NCBI RefSeq assembly: GCF_002356295.1
Contig: NZ_AP018042.1
Span: 1,396,361-1,460,360, forward strand
Source of the DNA: Labilibaculum antarcticum
Lineage (GTDB): Bacteria; Bacteroidota; Bacteroidia; Bacteroidales; Marinifilaceae
Length of the DNA stretch: 64,000 nucleotides
Direction of reading: 5' to 3'
Part shown: piece by piece, positions 44,184-53,379 of the stretch
Numbering within the stretch: the stretch's first letter is position 1
Layout of the letters: the number at the start of each line of letters is the position of its first letter
The notes under the pieces: model-generated
What the model was told of the DNA's origin: nothing
Seen by the model: only the letters and a program-made list of their open reading frames with translations
Databases searched by the model: none
Translations under genes and position numbers: made by a program

Positions 44184-45815
44184 ATGTCAAAAGGTGTATA
44201 CAACGTTCCAGCCGTAACTAACGAGCCAATTTTATCTTATGCTCCAGGTTCTCCTGAAAGAGCAGAATTGCAAGCAACAATTAAAAAAATGCGTTCTGAA
44301 GAAATCGATGTGCCGATGTATATTGGTGGCAAAGAGGTTCGTACAGGCAATTTATTTGCAATGACTCCTCCTCACGATCATAAGCATGTATTGGGTCATT
44401 ATCACCAAGGTGAGAAAAAACATATACAAATGGCTATTGATGCTGCTTTAGCTGCGAAACCAGCTTGGGAAGCAATGGCTTGGGAGCACCGTGCTTCAAT
44501 TTTCTTGAAGGCTGCAGAATTAATTTCCGGTCCTTACCGTCAGAAATTAAATGCTGCGACCATGTTGGGACAGTCGAAAAATGCATTTCAAGCTGAGATC
44601 GATTCTGCTTGTGAAATTGCTGATTTCTTGCGTTTCAACGTTCAATATATGACTGATATTTACAAACAACAGCCTGTATCCTCAAAAGGAATTTGGAATC
44701 GAGTTGAACATCGTCCGTTGGAAGGATTTGTGTTTGCACTAACTCCTTTCAACTTTACTGCAATTGCTGGTAACCTGCCTACAGCTCCTGCTATGATGGG
44801 TAACTGTATTGTTTGGAAACCATCAAAAACTGCGGTTTATTCAGCTCAGGTTTTAATGGAAATTTTCATGAAAGCAGGTGTTCCTGCCGGAGTTATCAAT
44901 TTGGTTTACGTATCGGGTCCTGCTGCTTCAGAAGTACTATTCAGTTCTCCTGATTTCGCAGGTATTCACTTTACAGGATCAACAGCCGTTTTCCAAAACA
45001 TTTGGAAAAATATTGGCGACAACATTCATAAATTCAAATCGTATCCACGCATTGTAGGTGAAACAGGAGGTAAGGATTATATCTTTATGCATCCTACTGC
45101 TCCTACTAAAGATGTAGCTACAGCAATTACCCGTGGTTCTTTTGAATATCAAGGACAAAAATGTTCTGCTGCTTCTCGTGCTTTCATTCCAGCAAGCAAA
45201 TACGACGAGGTGATGGCATATGTTAAGGAAGATTTAAGCAAGATTAAGATGGGTGGAACTGAAGATTTCACAAATTTCGTGAATGCCGTAATCGACGAGG
45301 CTTCTTTCGATAAGTTAGCTTCAGCTATCGATGCGGCTAAGGCTTCACCAGATGCTGAAATTGTAGCAGGTGGAACATACGACAAGTCTGTTGGTTACTT
45401 TATTGCTCCAACTATTATCAGAGCTCTTAAGTCTGATTACATTAGTATCAGAGAAGAACTATTCGGTCCTGTTATGACCATTTTTGTATATGATGACAAT
45501 AAAGTAGATGAGACACTTGATATTTTGGATAAAGGTTCAATGTATGCTTTAACAGGTGCTATATTTGCTGATGATCGTTATGCTATTGAAAAATTAGTGA
45601 AGCGTTTAACTCACACAGCAGGTAACTTCTATATTAACGATAAGCCTACTGGTGCTGTTGTTGGACAGCAGCCATTTGGTGGTGGTAGAGGTTCTGGAAC
45701 TAACGATAAAGCAGGTTCTATGATTAACCTATTGCGTTGGGTTTCTCCTCGCACAATCAAAGAAACATTTATACCAGCTACAGATTATATGTATCCTAAC
45801 TTTTTAGAGGATTAA
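44184..45815 (+). CDS. pruA: L-glutamate gamma-semialdehyde dehydrogenase (P5C dehydrogenase)
   Basis: A 543-residue aldehyde dehydrogenase of the PruA type. FVFALTPFNFTAIAGNLPTA (about 180-199), GNCIVWKPSKTAVYS, FTGSTAVFQNIWKNIG, the catalytic Glu in IVGETGGKDYIF and the catalytic Cys in GQKCSAASRAF are all visible. It oxidises glutamate semialdehyde to glutamate as the second step of proline breakdown. The first step, proline dehydrogenase, is at 48815 on the same strand but separated by four genes. A TACATTTG box at 44129-44136 may be the -7 element. Confidence 0.97.
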   Translation: MSKGVYNVPAVTNEPILSYAPGSPERAELQATIKKMRSEEIDVPMYIGGKEVRTGNLFAMTPPHDHKHVLGHYHQGEKKHIQMAIDAALAAKPAWEAMAWEHRASIFLKAAELISGPYRQKLNAATMLGQSKNAFQAEIDSACEIADFLRFNVQYMTDIYKQQPVSSKGIWNRVEHRPLEGFVFALTPFNFTAIAGNLPTAPAMMGNCIVWKPSKTAVYSAQVLMEIFMKAGVPAGVINLVYVSGPAASEVLFSSPDFAGIHFTGSTAVFQNIWKNIGDNIHKFKSYPRIVGETGGKDYIFMHPTAPTKDVATAITRGSFEYQGQKCSAASRAFIPASKYDEVMAYVKEDLSKIKMGGTEDFTNFVNAVIDEASFDKLASAIDAAKASPDAEIVAGGTYDKSVGYFIAPTIIRALKSDYISIREELFGPVMTIFVYDDNKVDETLDILDKGSMYALTGAIFADDRYAIEKLVKRLTHTAGNFYINDKPTGAVVGQQPFGGGRGSGTNDKAGSMINLLRWVSPRTIKETFIPATDYMYPNFLED

Positions 45816-45957
45816 TCCCAGTAAGAGATCAGATTTAAGCAGTGAGACTTGAGAAAATTAATTCCAATTCGAACCAAGATTTCTGATAATAAAACAAAAA
45901 AAAGAAGATATACTGGTTCTGCCAGTCTTCAATTATTACATGCATATTTTGAATACA

Positions 45958-45987
45958 ACGACCGGAGTTCTCTTCGGTCGTTTTTTA
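45958..45987 (+). terminator. Rho-independent terminator of pruA
   Basis: AACGACCGGAG-TTCT-CTTCGGTCGTT is followed by TTTT, about 140 bp after the pruA stop. The stretch in between holds no gene that I accept. Confidence 0.85.
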
Positions 45988-46086
45988 TGTCCTCTATTAT
46001 TGAGTCTTTGGTCATTTGTCTTTTCGAGCGTTCGATTTTCAGATTTTGATATATTCTTTGTAATTTAGCACTTTAATAGTAACAAA

Positions 46087-46392
46087 ATGGATCAGAAAAA
46101 CGTTCAAAATACACTTCTAAAAATCATACGTAACAAATACGTAATCACCTTCGTGGGCTTTTATTTTTGGCTGTTCTTTTTTGACCAACGCTCCGTTTGG
46201 GAACGAATGGAACATGAAAATAAAATTGAATCTCTGGAAAAAGAAAAGGCTTACTTCATTGAAAAGATTGAAACTGACAAGAATCGGATTGACGAGCTGA
46301 AAACCAATCGGGAAAATCTCGAAAAATTCGCTCGTGAACAATACCTGATGAAGAAGGATAACGAAGATATATTTATAATGATTAAAGAATAA
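46087..46392 (+). CDS. FtsB/DivIC-like septum formation initiator
   Basis: A 101-residue protein. A short basic start is followed by one membrane helix (about 19-34, ITFVGFYFWLFFF) and then a coiled coil (about 40-80, heptads of Glu/Lys/Leu/Ile). The end, LEKFAREQYLMKKDNEDIFI, matches the FtsB/DivIC family (EK.ARE...M...E..F). These proteins join FtsL and FtsQ in the divisome. It stands alone between pruA and a convergent glycosyltransferase. Confidence 0.93.
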   Translation: MDQKNVQNTLLKIIRNKYVITFVGFYFWLFFFDQRSVWERMEHENKIESLEKEKAYFIEKIETDKNRIDELKTNRENLEKFAREQYLMKKDNEDIFIMIKE

Positions 46393-46398
46393 TAAGAA

Positions 46399-46432
46399 GG
46401 GCCGTTGTATGCAATGGCTCTCCTATTTTTTT
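46399..46432. terminator. Hairpin between convergent divIC-like and glycosyltransferase genes
   Basis: GGGCCGTTG-TATG-CAATGGCTC (with two G-T pairs) is followed by a T run, about 7 bp after the divIC-like stop. It overlaps the last codons of the convergent glycosyltransferase. Confidence 0.65.
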
Positions 46433-47688
46433 TCGTATTCCCGATAAATCTCTAACAACTCTTTCGCAGAATAAATCCCTTTTGTTTCGATGCCCAAATC
46501 GACTAACAGTTGTTTGGCGCAAACCACAATGCTCTCCTCATCAATAAATTCTTCGTGAACATTGTTCATATATTTCAATACTTTAAAGGCATTAAAAGCT
46601 CCAAAAAATTTCTTTCGGAATGACTCGATACTGGAACAGTTCCGATTGATTTCATCCAAAACTTCAAAGAAATTATCCTCTTTTAAATAAGAACGCACGG
46701 GTCCAGGAAGACCAACAATCAATTTATTTAAATAAGTATCGTAATCGACACCAAAAAAGTCATCGACACGATCGAAGAATTTTTTCAGATCCTTAAAGGC
46801 AGAGTAATTGTAAGTTTTGTAATCGATAATTCCTTCATCCATGAAAGTGGAAATGGCTTTGCCTGTTCCAAAAGGAACCCGATCCGATTCTCGGGGAGAT
46901 GGAATTACCCGAGTGGTGTTAAGTTCATAAAACTTCCCTAAGGCAATTATTTTCTGAAGAAAATAGAAATCCTCACCTGCCTGGCGGCGATTCATACCAC
47001 CTTGCTTGATGTAGGCATTTGCCGAAACAGCAAAACTGGACCCTACCGTATGATATGCATGTGGATGCCCGGCAAAACGCATGGCCAACATATAGTATCG
47101 TAAATACAGCTCGTACTGCGCAATGGCATTATAAATTGGCTGCTCGAATTCTGTTCCCTCCAATGGATGCTCATAAAAAATATTGGCACCATTGGCTTTC
47201 GGATATTTGTTGAACAATTTTTCAATTTCAATAAAATAACTGGTATCACAACCCGAATCGGCATCGAAACCAGTTATGATCCCATTTGGCTTATCAATTT
47301 TATTGAAACGACTTACCGCCTCATCCATGGCAATTTTTCGCGCCAAACCAACACCTGCAAATTTCTTTGGCAAATTGGGCTGATGAATCAAATAAAACTT
47401 CAACTTCTCATCCTGATGTGAATCCATCCACACAGTAACATCTGCTATGGTCTTCTCATTTTGGGCTAAAACGTCTTGGCTTGCCAACTCTCCTGAATTC
47501 ACAATTACAATTACCTCTGCAAGGCAATTCGCACGTTCGCAATTCCACAAAGCTTCCAAACTTGGAATTAAGTCAGGCTCGTTAAAACAGGGAATAGTTA
47601 CAATGATATTCAATTGATCGGAAACTGTATCAGTAATATAGTCAGGATATAGACGTTGTTTCTTCAGGTATTTATCAGCGAAAGCCAT
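46423..47688 (-). CDS. Family 2 glycosyltransferase
   Basis: A 421-residue cytoplasmic protein. The GT-A nucleotide-binding start is IIVTIPCFNEPDLIPSLEAL (about 28-47). The metal site DxD-like GIITGFDADSGCDTSYF (about 137-153) is followed by AGHPHAYHTVGSSFAVSANAY and RQAGEDFYFLQKI, where Glu-Asp would be the catalytic-base region. No membrane helix is visible. The acceptor is unknown. It stands alone between convergent and co-directional genes, so no pathway can be read from the context. Confidence 0.85.
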   Translation of the reverse strand: MAFADKYLKKQRLYPDYITDTVSDQLNIIVTIPCFNEPDLIPSLEALWNCERANCLAEVIVIVNSGELASQDVLAQNEKTIADVTVWMDSHQDEKLKFYLIHQPNLPKKFAGVGLARKIAMDEAVSRFNKIDKPNGIITGFDADSGCDTSYFIEIEKLFNKYPKANGANIFYEHPLEGTEFEQPIYNAIAQYELYLRYYMLAMRFAGHPHAYHTVGSSFAVSANAYIKQGGMNRRQAGEDFYFLQKIIALGKFYELNTTRVIPSPRESDRVPFGTGKAISTFMDEGIIDYKTYNYSAFKDLKKFFDRVDDFFGVDYDTYLNKLIVGLPGPVRSYLKEDNFFEVLDEINRNCSSIESFRKKFFGAFNAFKVLKYMNNVHEEFIDEESIVVCAKQLLVDLGIETKGIYSAKELLEIYREYEKK

Positions 47689-47850
47689 TTTATTAATTTA
47701 GATGTGAGATAAGAGATTTGAGAAATGAGAGATTGCTATACATTTTCATCCTTAACTTTAAGAGAAAAAGTAGATTGGAGCTTATTCATCGCTTCCGTAA
47801 TCGAACTTCTCACATCCGATATCTCAAATCTGTTGTAAACGCAAAGATAT

Positions 47851-47888
47851 AAAAAAGGGCAGATAGCTTGCATAGCTAATCTGCCCTT
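47851..47888 (-). terminator. Rho-independent terminator of the OmpH-like gene
   Basis: On the minus strand AAGGGCAGATTAGCT-ATGCA-AGCTATCTGCCCTT (one bulged base) is followed by TTTTATATC. It lies about 20 bp after the stop at 47909. Confidence 0.9.
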
Positions 47889-47908
47889 CAAATATGATAT
47901 TTTATTAT

Positions 47909-48499
47909 TTATTCAGGTTTTGCAGTATATCTGCTATTCAAACCAACAATAACGTCTTGGGTAATATCCAGTCCATCCTGAGAAAGAAGAACATTTCCAC
48001 CTTTGGTTGTGCTTAAAATTAAACTATAATTATGAGCCGCATTGTATTCTTTTAAATAGTTAGTAACACTATCGAACAATCTTTTGCTATTTGCTTGTTG
48101 TTCGCCCATTAATTTGTTTGACAACTCACGATCCAACTGTTGTAAATTCTGTTGCTTGGCCATTAATTTACGTTGAGCTTCTTCTGCTCTCTCACGACTT
48201 AAGAAACCTCCATTTTGAGCTTTATATTGAAATTCACCTGCTTCTTTCTCTAACTTCTGAGCTTTAAAGTTAAAATCAGTTCTTGAATCTTCTTGCTTCT
48301 TCAAAAATTTCTCATTCAAATCACGAGAAAAATTATAGCTGGTTAATAACGAATCTGTATTAATATATACAACAGCACCTTCACCTGCTACCGATTTTAA
48401 ATTTTTCGAATCTGCTGATGAATTAGAAAAATGAAGTACGTACAGAATTCCAACTGCTACAATTAGTACTGCATTTAAAACAATAGATAAATTTTTCAT
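47909..48499 (-). CDS. OmpH/Skp family periplasmic chaperone
   Basis: A 196-residue protein. Residues 1-25 are a signal or anchor helix (LSIVLNAVLIVAVGILYVL). The Skp pattern is then seen: VVYINTDSLLTSYNFSRDL (about 43-61), a long coiled-coil with Lys/Glu/Gln heptads (about 65-140), and YNAAHNYSLILSTTKGGNVL near the end. Skp-like chaperones hold unfolded outer-membrane proteins in the periplasm. It is monocistronic with its own terminator. Confidence 0.9.
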   Translation of the reverse strand: MKNLSIVLNAVLIVAVGILYVLHFSNSSADSKNLKSVAGEGAVVYINTDSLLTSYNFSRDLNEKFLKKQEDSRTDFNFKAQKLEKEAGEFQYKAQNGGFLSRERAEEAQRKLMAKQQNLQQLDRELSNKLMGEQQANSKRLFDSVTNYLKEYNAAHNYSLILSTTKGGNVLLSQDGLDITQDVIVGLNSRYTAKPE

Positions 48500-48814
48500 A
48501 GGTATTTATAAAATTAATTTTTCAAGATTATTTCCCGATCTGTTGAAAATGTTGAGTCAGAATAAAACTTCATCCCTTTTCGAACATCATACTCATTACG
48601 GGTTGGATTTATTTTTTTTGATTTTGCCTAACAAATATAAGCTTAAAAAGGAAACTAAAAAAATACTGCGTCATCATATTTATTATTCAGGATTCCTTTA
48701 TCCACTTAAAGTGTAGGAAAAATTAATTACTGATAAACGTCATTCTTTTATTTTGGAATACTATATACATTGAACTCATAAAGAAACCCAAATAACAATT
48801 TAAAACCTAACCCT

Positions 48815-49726
48815 ATGTTTAATAAATTAATAGCGGCTACCCTGCCATATATGCCCAAAAAGCTAGTTTGGATCTTCTCGAAAAGATACATTGCCGGTGA
48901 AACCATTGATGACGCAATTGCGGCTTCAAAAGAACTCAACAGCCAAGGTATTAAAGTTACCGTTGATCTTTTGGGTGAATTTATTAAAGATTTAAGTCAG
49001 GCTACTGAAAACAAAGAGGCTTATATTGAAATCATTGAAGCGTTTCAGGAAAATAAAATTGATGGAAACTATTCGATTAAGCCTACCTTTTTTGGTTTAT
49101 TAATTGATGAAGACGTTTGTTATCAAAATATCCGCACTGTTGTAGCGAAAGCCGCAGAGTACAACAACTTTATTCGTGTTGATATGGAAGATTCTCCATG
49201 TGTAGACAAAGAAATTAAACTTTTTAGAAAATTAAAAGCAGAATTCCCTCATAATGTAGGCTTAGTTGTTCAAGCTTATTTAAAAAGAACATTAAATGAT
49301 TTGGACAATATGATGGACATGCAAAACGGTATCTCCAAATTAAACTATCGCCTTTGTAAAGGTATTTATGTTGAACCAGATGAGCTTGCTTACAAAAAGT
49401 ACGATAAGATTAATGAAAACTTCATAAAAGGATTGGAATTCATGTTAAAAAATAACGTGTACCCGGGAATTGCAACTCACGATAGGAATATAGTTGAACC
49501 TGCATTCGAATTAATCGAAAAATACAATGTCCCTAAGGATAAGTATGAATTTCAAATGCTTTATGGAGTAACTCCTGAACTTAGAAAAATGATAATTGAC
49601 AAAGGACATACCATGAGGGTTTACGTTCCTTTTGGAAAAGACTGGTTTGGATATTCAACCAGAAGGTTGAAGGAAAATCCTAAAATGGCTATGCTGATTA
49701 TAAAGGCTTTATTTAGAAGAGGGTGA
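48815..49726 (+). CDS. Proline dehydrogenase
   Basis: A 303-residue stand-alone PRODH. FAD-site and catalytic motifs are visible: FIRVDMEDSPCVD (about 126-138), LVVQAYLKRTLNDL, YRLCKGIYVEP, PGIATHDRNIVEPA, YEFQMLYGVTPELR and RVYVPFGKDWFGYSTRRLKE (about 269-288). It oxidises proline to pyrroline-5-carboxylate and gives electrons to quinone. PruA encoded at 44184 completes the pathway. The long upstream gap (48500-48814) contains no gene. A bidirectional terminator follows. Confidence 0.96.
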   Translation: MFNKLIAATLPYMPKKLVWIFSKRYIAGETIDDAIAASKELNSQGIKVTVDLLGEFIKDLSQATENKEAYIEIIEAFQENKIDGNYSIKPTFFGLLIDEDVCYQNIRTVVAKAAEYNNFIRVDMEDSPCVDKEIKLFRKLKAEFPHNVGLVVQAYLKRTLNDLDNMMDMQNGISKLNYRLCKGIYVEPDELAYKKYDKINENFIKGLEFMLKNNVYPGIATHDRNIVEPAFELIEKYNVPKDKYEFQMLYGVTPELRKMIIDKGHTMRVYVPFGKDWFGYSTRRLKENPKMAMLIIKALFRRG

Positions 49727-49747
49727 AAATTCTCTGAGTTTTGGCAA

Positions 49748-49778
49748 CAAAAAAGCGGTGAAATATCACCGCTTTTTT
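49748..49778. terminator. Bidirectional terminator between proline dehydrogenase and a convergent gene
   Basis: AAAAGCGGTGA-AATA-TCACCGCTTTT has an A run before and a T run after, so it can serve both the plus-strand proline dehydrogenase and the minus-strand gene that ends at 49778. Confidence 0.92.
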
Positions 49779-50491
49779 TATTCTTTTTTCTTTGTACTAT
49801 ACTTATACATTTGCTTTAAAGTAGTAATCTCCTTATCGGTCACCAAATTATCAGGAATTTTCAAATCTCGCTTCCTCTTCATCCTGCTAATCTCAGGTAA
49901 AGTTCGAGACATGCTGACTCCTACCATCATATCAGGGGGCACCATTACATGATGCTCATTCATCACCACATGATTCTTAATCAACAAATCGGTATTTGCC
50001 TTAGCATCCATTTTTTCAGGAGCCTTGGTAAGAGCTTCGTAAGTGGCCGAATTGATATTGTTTTTAGCTCTAACATATTCCGGAGTATTCACTTTTGCAT
50101 TGATAAAAGCTTCCCTAAAATCACCAAAACGAGGCAAAATAAGTACTTCCTGCAAAGCTATCGTATCCTTTGCCATAAATACCCCAAACAAATAAGCATT
50201 CTGTTTTAGGCTATCACTCACTATTATTTTTACATCATGATATCCGACATAAGTATAATGTATGGTGTCACCAGAGTTTACCCAAAATGAAAATCTTCCG
50301 AAAGAATTTGTGGTACCTGCTCTTTTTTCATTTACCCGAAAATGAGAATAAGGCAAAGGAGATAATTCCTTTTGATCCATTACTGCACCAGTAAAAAAGA
50401 TGGAATCATTTCTAATTTTTTGTGCACTTACATCTTCTATTATAAGAAGAAACAGAAGTACAACCAAACAACTAAATACGTTTTTTTTCAT
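49778..50491 (-). CDS. Carboxypeptidase-like regulatory domain protein
   Basis: A 237-residue protein with a signal peptide (about 1-23, ending DVSAQ). A single CarboxypepD_reg-like Ig domain (about 30-118) has FTGAVMDQKELSPLPYSHFR, GTTNSFGRFSFWVNSGDTI and YTYVGYHDVKI. The C-terminal part (about 120-237) is helical, Lys/Met-rich and of unknown fold. Such proteins in Bacteroidota are periplasmic or surface-associated and of unknown function. The next gene upstream on the strand (nitroreductase) ends 18 bp away, so the two may be cotranscribed. Confidence 0.8.
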   Translation of the reverse strand: MKKNVFSCLVVLLFLLIIEDVSAQKIRNDSIFFTGAVMDQKELSPLPYSHFRVNEKRAGTTNSFGRFSFWVNSGDTIHYTYVGYHDVKIIVSDSLKQNAYLFGVFMAKDTIALQEVLILPRFGDFREAFINAKVNTPEYVRAKNNINSATYEALTKAPEKMDAKANTDLLIKNHVVMNEHHVMVPPDMMVGVSMSRTLPEISRMKRKRDLKIPDNLVTDKEITTLKQMYKYSTKKKE

Positions 50492-50509
50492 ATCTCAAAA
50501 TTTTTCTCT

Positions 50510-51082
50510 CTATAAGTCTCCTATAATCAAATCATCCAAATTCCGCTTTGGAACATGATGAATCTGATTTTCATCCCGCCAATATTTTATATCACCATTC
50601 TTCATTTCATCAATCACAACCTCTTCCTTTGGTTTTCCTAACGCCACAACTTGTATTATTTTATAATTCAACGGAATTTGCAACACTTCCCTTACTTGTT
50701 TTTCCTTAAAAGCGCGAATAATACATCCGCCATATCCACTTTCCACAGCTCCAAGCAAAAGGTTCTGAACAGCAATTCCATCATCACTAAAATAGTTCTT
50801 CCCTAAGTCTTCATCATTAAGCATGATGACATAAGCTGTTGGTCTTTCACCTTCTACAGGTCCATCCCAATCTGATAAATAACCGGCCCATGCCAAAGTC
50901 TCAAATACTTCTTCTCGTTTCTTCTCACTTAAAACGATTTGATATTTAATAGTTTGACCATTACGCCCTGATGCACCCATTCGTGCCAAATCAATCCATT
51001 GTCGAATATTTTCAAGAGAAATTTGCTCTTCTCCGTAGAATCTTCGGTAACTTCTGTTTTTTAAAACAAGTTCTTTTAACAT
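50510..51082 (-). CDS. Nitroreductase family protein
   Basis: A 190-residue FMN-dependent oxidoreductase. The N-terminal RSYRRFYGEEQISLENIRQW (about 11-30) and ARMGASGRNGQTIKYQIVLS are FMN-site motifs. DDGIAVQNLLLGAVESGYGGCII (about 107-129) and VVALGKPKEEV near 155 are also family features. Members reduce nitro groups, quinones or flavins with NAD(P)H; the true substrate is unknown. It lies 18 bp upstream of the carboxypeptidase-regulatory-like gene on the same strand. Confidence 0.92.
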   Translation of the reverse strand: MLKELVLKNRSYRRFYGEEQISLENIRQWIDLARMGASGRNGQTIKYQIVLSEKKREEVFETLAWAGYLSDWDGPVEGERPTAYVIMLNDEDLGKNYFSDDGIAVQNLLLGAVESGYGGCIIRAFKEKQVREVLQIPLNYKIIQVVALGKPKEEVVIDEMKNGDIKYWRDENQIHHVPKRNLDDLIIGDL

Positions 51083-51676
51083 TTGATAATAATAAGAATT
51101 TAGTAGATGAATTTATCCAAATCAAAAGCTAGAATATTCATTAAATTAAGGGAATTTTCCTTATCTGTCAAGAAATTTGACAATCCTTTTACGATTTAAT
51201 CTAAAGTTGAAATTACACAATTATTGAAACAAAACTAATATGCTGAGCAAGTATCTAATAATGAACAGGAATCAGATTTCCTGAACTAAAATCAAGGAAT
51301 AATTATCTAATTGATGCTGACCGACACTCTACATGCAGAAATAAATTAACCCGATAAAAAAAGCAGTAATCTCAATTAGTAAGATCACAGCTTTTCAACT
51401 ATTTTATTACACTATAATTCATTGTATCTTTTTAAAAATCAATTGCAGATTATGCAATAAGAATATCACTCTGTTAAAAAATTTGTGCGCTCTGTAGATT
51501 TTCCATAAATTTATTAATAGACCTATTTTATTTTGTATGTTATTTTTTATAATCCGAAGATCTATGCAAAAACAAAACTCTTCTTTTTCATAAAGTTTGC
51601 CCCATATAACTCCACCACCTGGGAGCTAAGGTTTATATTTCCCTTTGCTAATACTAAGCTTAAAACCACTTAACCT
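51083..51676. other. 594-bp gap without a gene
   Basis: AT-rich sequence between divergent genes. I find no tRNA, ORF, strong hairpin or repeat here. It should contain the promoters of the nitroreductase and of the WbqC operon, but no full TTTG/TAnnTTTG pair stands out. Confidence 0.5.
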
Positions 51677-52402
51677 ATGAAAACCGCCATCATGCAACCC
51701 TATTTCTTACCCTATATTGGGTATTTTCAGCTTATAAACTTGGTTGATATTTTTGTGATTTATGACAACATACAATACACAAAAAAAGGATGGATCAATC
51801 GAAACAGGTATATGTTAAATGGCAAGGATTCATATTTTACTATTCCAATCAATAGAAGCTCAAATTATTTATCCATCAAGGAAAAATCTATTTCTAATAA
51901 TTTTGACAAGAAAAAACTTCTAAGTCAAATTACCAACGCTTATAGAAAAGCGCCTCATTTTAAACATACTTTCCCTCTACTGGAAGAAATAGTAGGCTTC
52001 GAGAGCAATAATCTTTTCAATTATATTCTCAATTCAGTCAATCTAACCTGTAATCACTTAGATATAAAAACTAAAATCATAAAATCTGCAGACATCAATA
52101 TTAATCATGATTTAAAAAAAAGTGATAAAGTGATCGCTATTTGTAAGCAGTTAAATTCATCTATCTATATCAATCCCATAGGAGGCATCAATTTGTATTC
52201 TACAATGGAATTTAATAAAAATAATATTGAAATATTTTTTTTAAAATCCAATCCCTTTACTTACGAACAATTTAAGAACGAATTTGTACCATGGCTATCG
52301 ATACTGGACGTTATGATGTTTAATTCTAAAGCTGATGTAATTGATGTTATAAAAAATAGATTTTCTCTTGTTACAGAGAAAAGCCATAAAATTTATTCAT
52401 GA
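51677..52402 (+). CDS. WbqC family protein
   Basis: A 241-residue protein with the WbqC signature: the start IMQPYFLPYIGYFQLINLVD (about 5-24), FVIYDNIQYTKKGWINRNR, and the end EQFKNEFVPWLSILDVMMFN. WbqC proteins occur in surface-polysaccharide and amino-sugar gene sets; a role near sugar acylation or amidation is often suggested, but the reaction is not established. Here it opens a four-gene operon with two propeller proteins and a GNAT. It overlaps the next gene by 4 bp (ATGA). Confidence 0.92.
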   Translation: MKTAIMQPYFLPYIGYFQLINLVDIFVIYDNIQYTKKGWINRNRYMLNGKDSYFTIPINRSSNYLSIKEKSISNNFDKKKLLSQITNAYRKAPHFKHTFPLLEEIVGFESNNLFNYILNSVNLTCNHLDIKTKIIKSADININHDLKKSDKVIAICKQLNSSIYINPIGGINLYSTMEFNKNNIEIFFLKSNPFTYEQFKNEFVPWLSILDVMMFNSKADVIDVIKNRFSLVTEKSHKIYS

Positions 52403-53367
52403 TGTTTAAATGGAAAAAACTAGGAAGGGTTTTTAATCCTCAGGATGTAGAGAACGTAAGTTGGTTGAATGAATTTGCTCAAGCTCCTTCTGTTCTTATT
52501 TTTGATAAATTTATACGTGTCTATTTTTCCTGCAGACCAAAACCTGATGAAAATGGACAATATGTAAGCTATACAGGCTATGTTGATTTGAATCGGTTCA
52601 ATTTATTTGAGGTTCTGAATATCGCAAAAGAACCCATTTTATCTTTAGGTGAAAAAGGAACTTTTGATGAATTTGGCATATATCCAACTTCTGTCATCAG
52701 AAATGAAAACCAGGTTCTCGCCTATTATGCTGGCTGGACAAGATGCGAATCGGTTCCATTTAATGTAGCGATAGGTATGGCAGTGAGCAATAACAATGGA
52801 GAAACTTTTACAAAAATGGGAAGTGGTCCTATTCTTTCCTACAGCATAAATGAGCCATTTATTCTAAGTGGTCCAAAAATCAGACGCTTTAACAACCAAT
52901 GGTACTTGTGGTATATAGCAGGTAGCAAATGGATCAAAAACAATGGGAAACCCGAACCAGTTTATAAAATCAGAATGGCAAGTTCTTCCGACGGTATCCA
53001 CTGGATAAAACAAGATCAGGATTTAATAAAAAACAAGCTTGAAGAAAATGAAGCACAGGCCAGTCCCGATGTGTTTTTCTACAAAAACAAATACCATATG
53101 TTTTTTTGCTATAGATACAGTTTAAATTTTAGAGGCAAAGAAGGTGGATACAGAATAGGATATGCTTCTTCGGATGATTTAATCACATGGGTTCGGGATG
53201 ATCGTAAAGTGGGAATCGACATCTCAGATGAAGGTTGGGATTCAGAAATGATTGCTTACCCTCATGTTTTTGAATTGGATGATAAAATCTATATGTTTTA
53301 TCTTGGAAATCAGGTTGGAAGATATGGATTTGGTCTGGCAGAACTTGAGCAATATAAATCGGAATAA
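52399..53367 (+). CDS. Five-bladed-propeller glycosidase-like protein, copy A
   Basis: A 322-residue cytoplasmic protein (no signal peptide). A GH43/GH32/GH130-like propeller is suggested by repeated blade phrases: EFAQAPSVLIFDKFIRVYFS, GTFDEFGIYPTSV, YKIRMASSSDGIHWIKQD, YHMFFCYR, YRIGYASSDDLITWVRDD and the end EGWDSEMIAYPHVFELDDKI. Acidic residues in FDEFG and DSEM are candidate catalytic or binding groups. The start at 52399 has two ATGs in a row; either can be used. It overlaps wbqC by 4 bp and is a paralogue of the next gene. Substrate unknown; lack of a signal suggests action on a cytoplasmic sugar precursor. Confidence 0.85.
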   Translation: MMFKWKKLGRVFNPQDVENVSWLNEFAQAPSVLIFDKFIRVYFSCRPKPDENGQYVSYTGYVDLNRFNLFEVLNIAKEPILSLGEKGTFDEFGIYPTSVIRNENQVLAYYAGWTRCESVPFNVAIGMAVSNNNGETFTKMGSGPILSYSINEPFILSGPKIRRFNNQWYLWYIAGSKWIKNNGKPEPVYKIRMASSSDGIHWIKQDQDLIKNKLEENEAQASPDVFFYKNKYHMFFCYRYSLNFRGKEGGYRIGYASSDDLITWVRDDRKVGIDISDEGWDSEMIAYPHVFELDDKIYMFYLGNQVGRYGFGLAELEQYKSE

Positions 53368-53379
53368 TTGAATCGTATT

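Noticed and set aside
45849-46049. A 66-codon frame after pruA
   Set aside because: It contains the pruA terminator hairpin and T run; no motif is visible.
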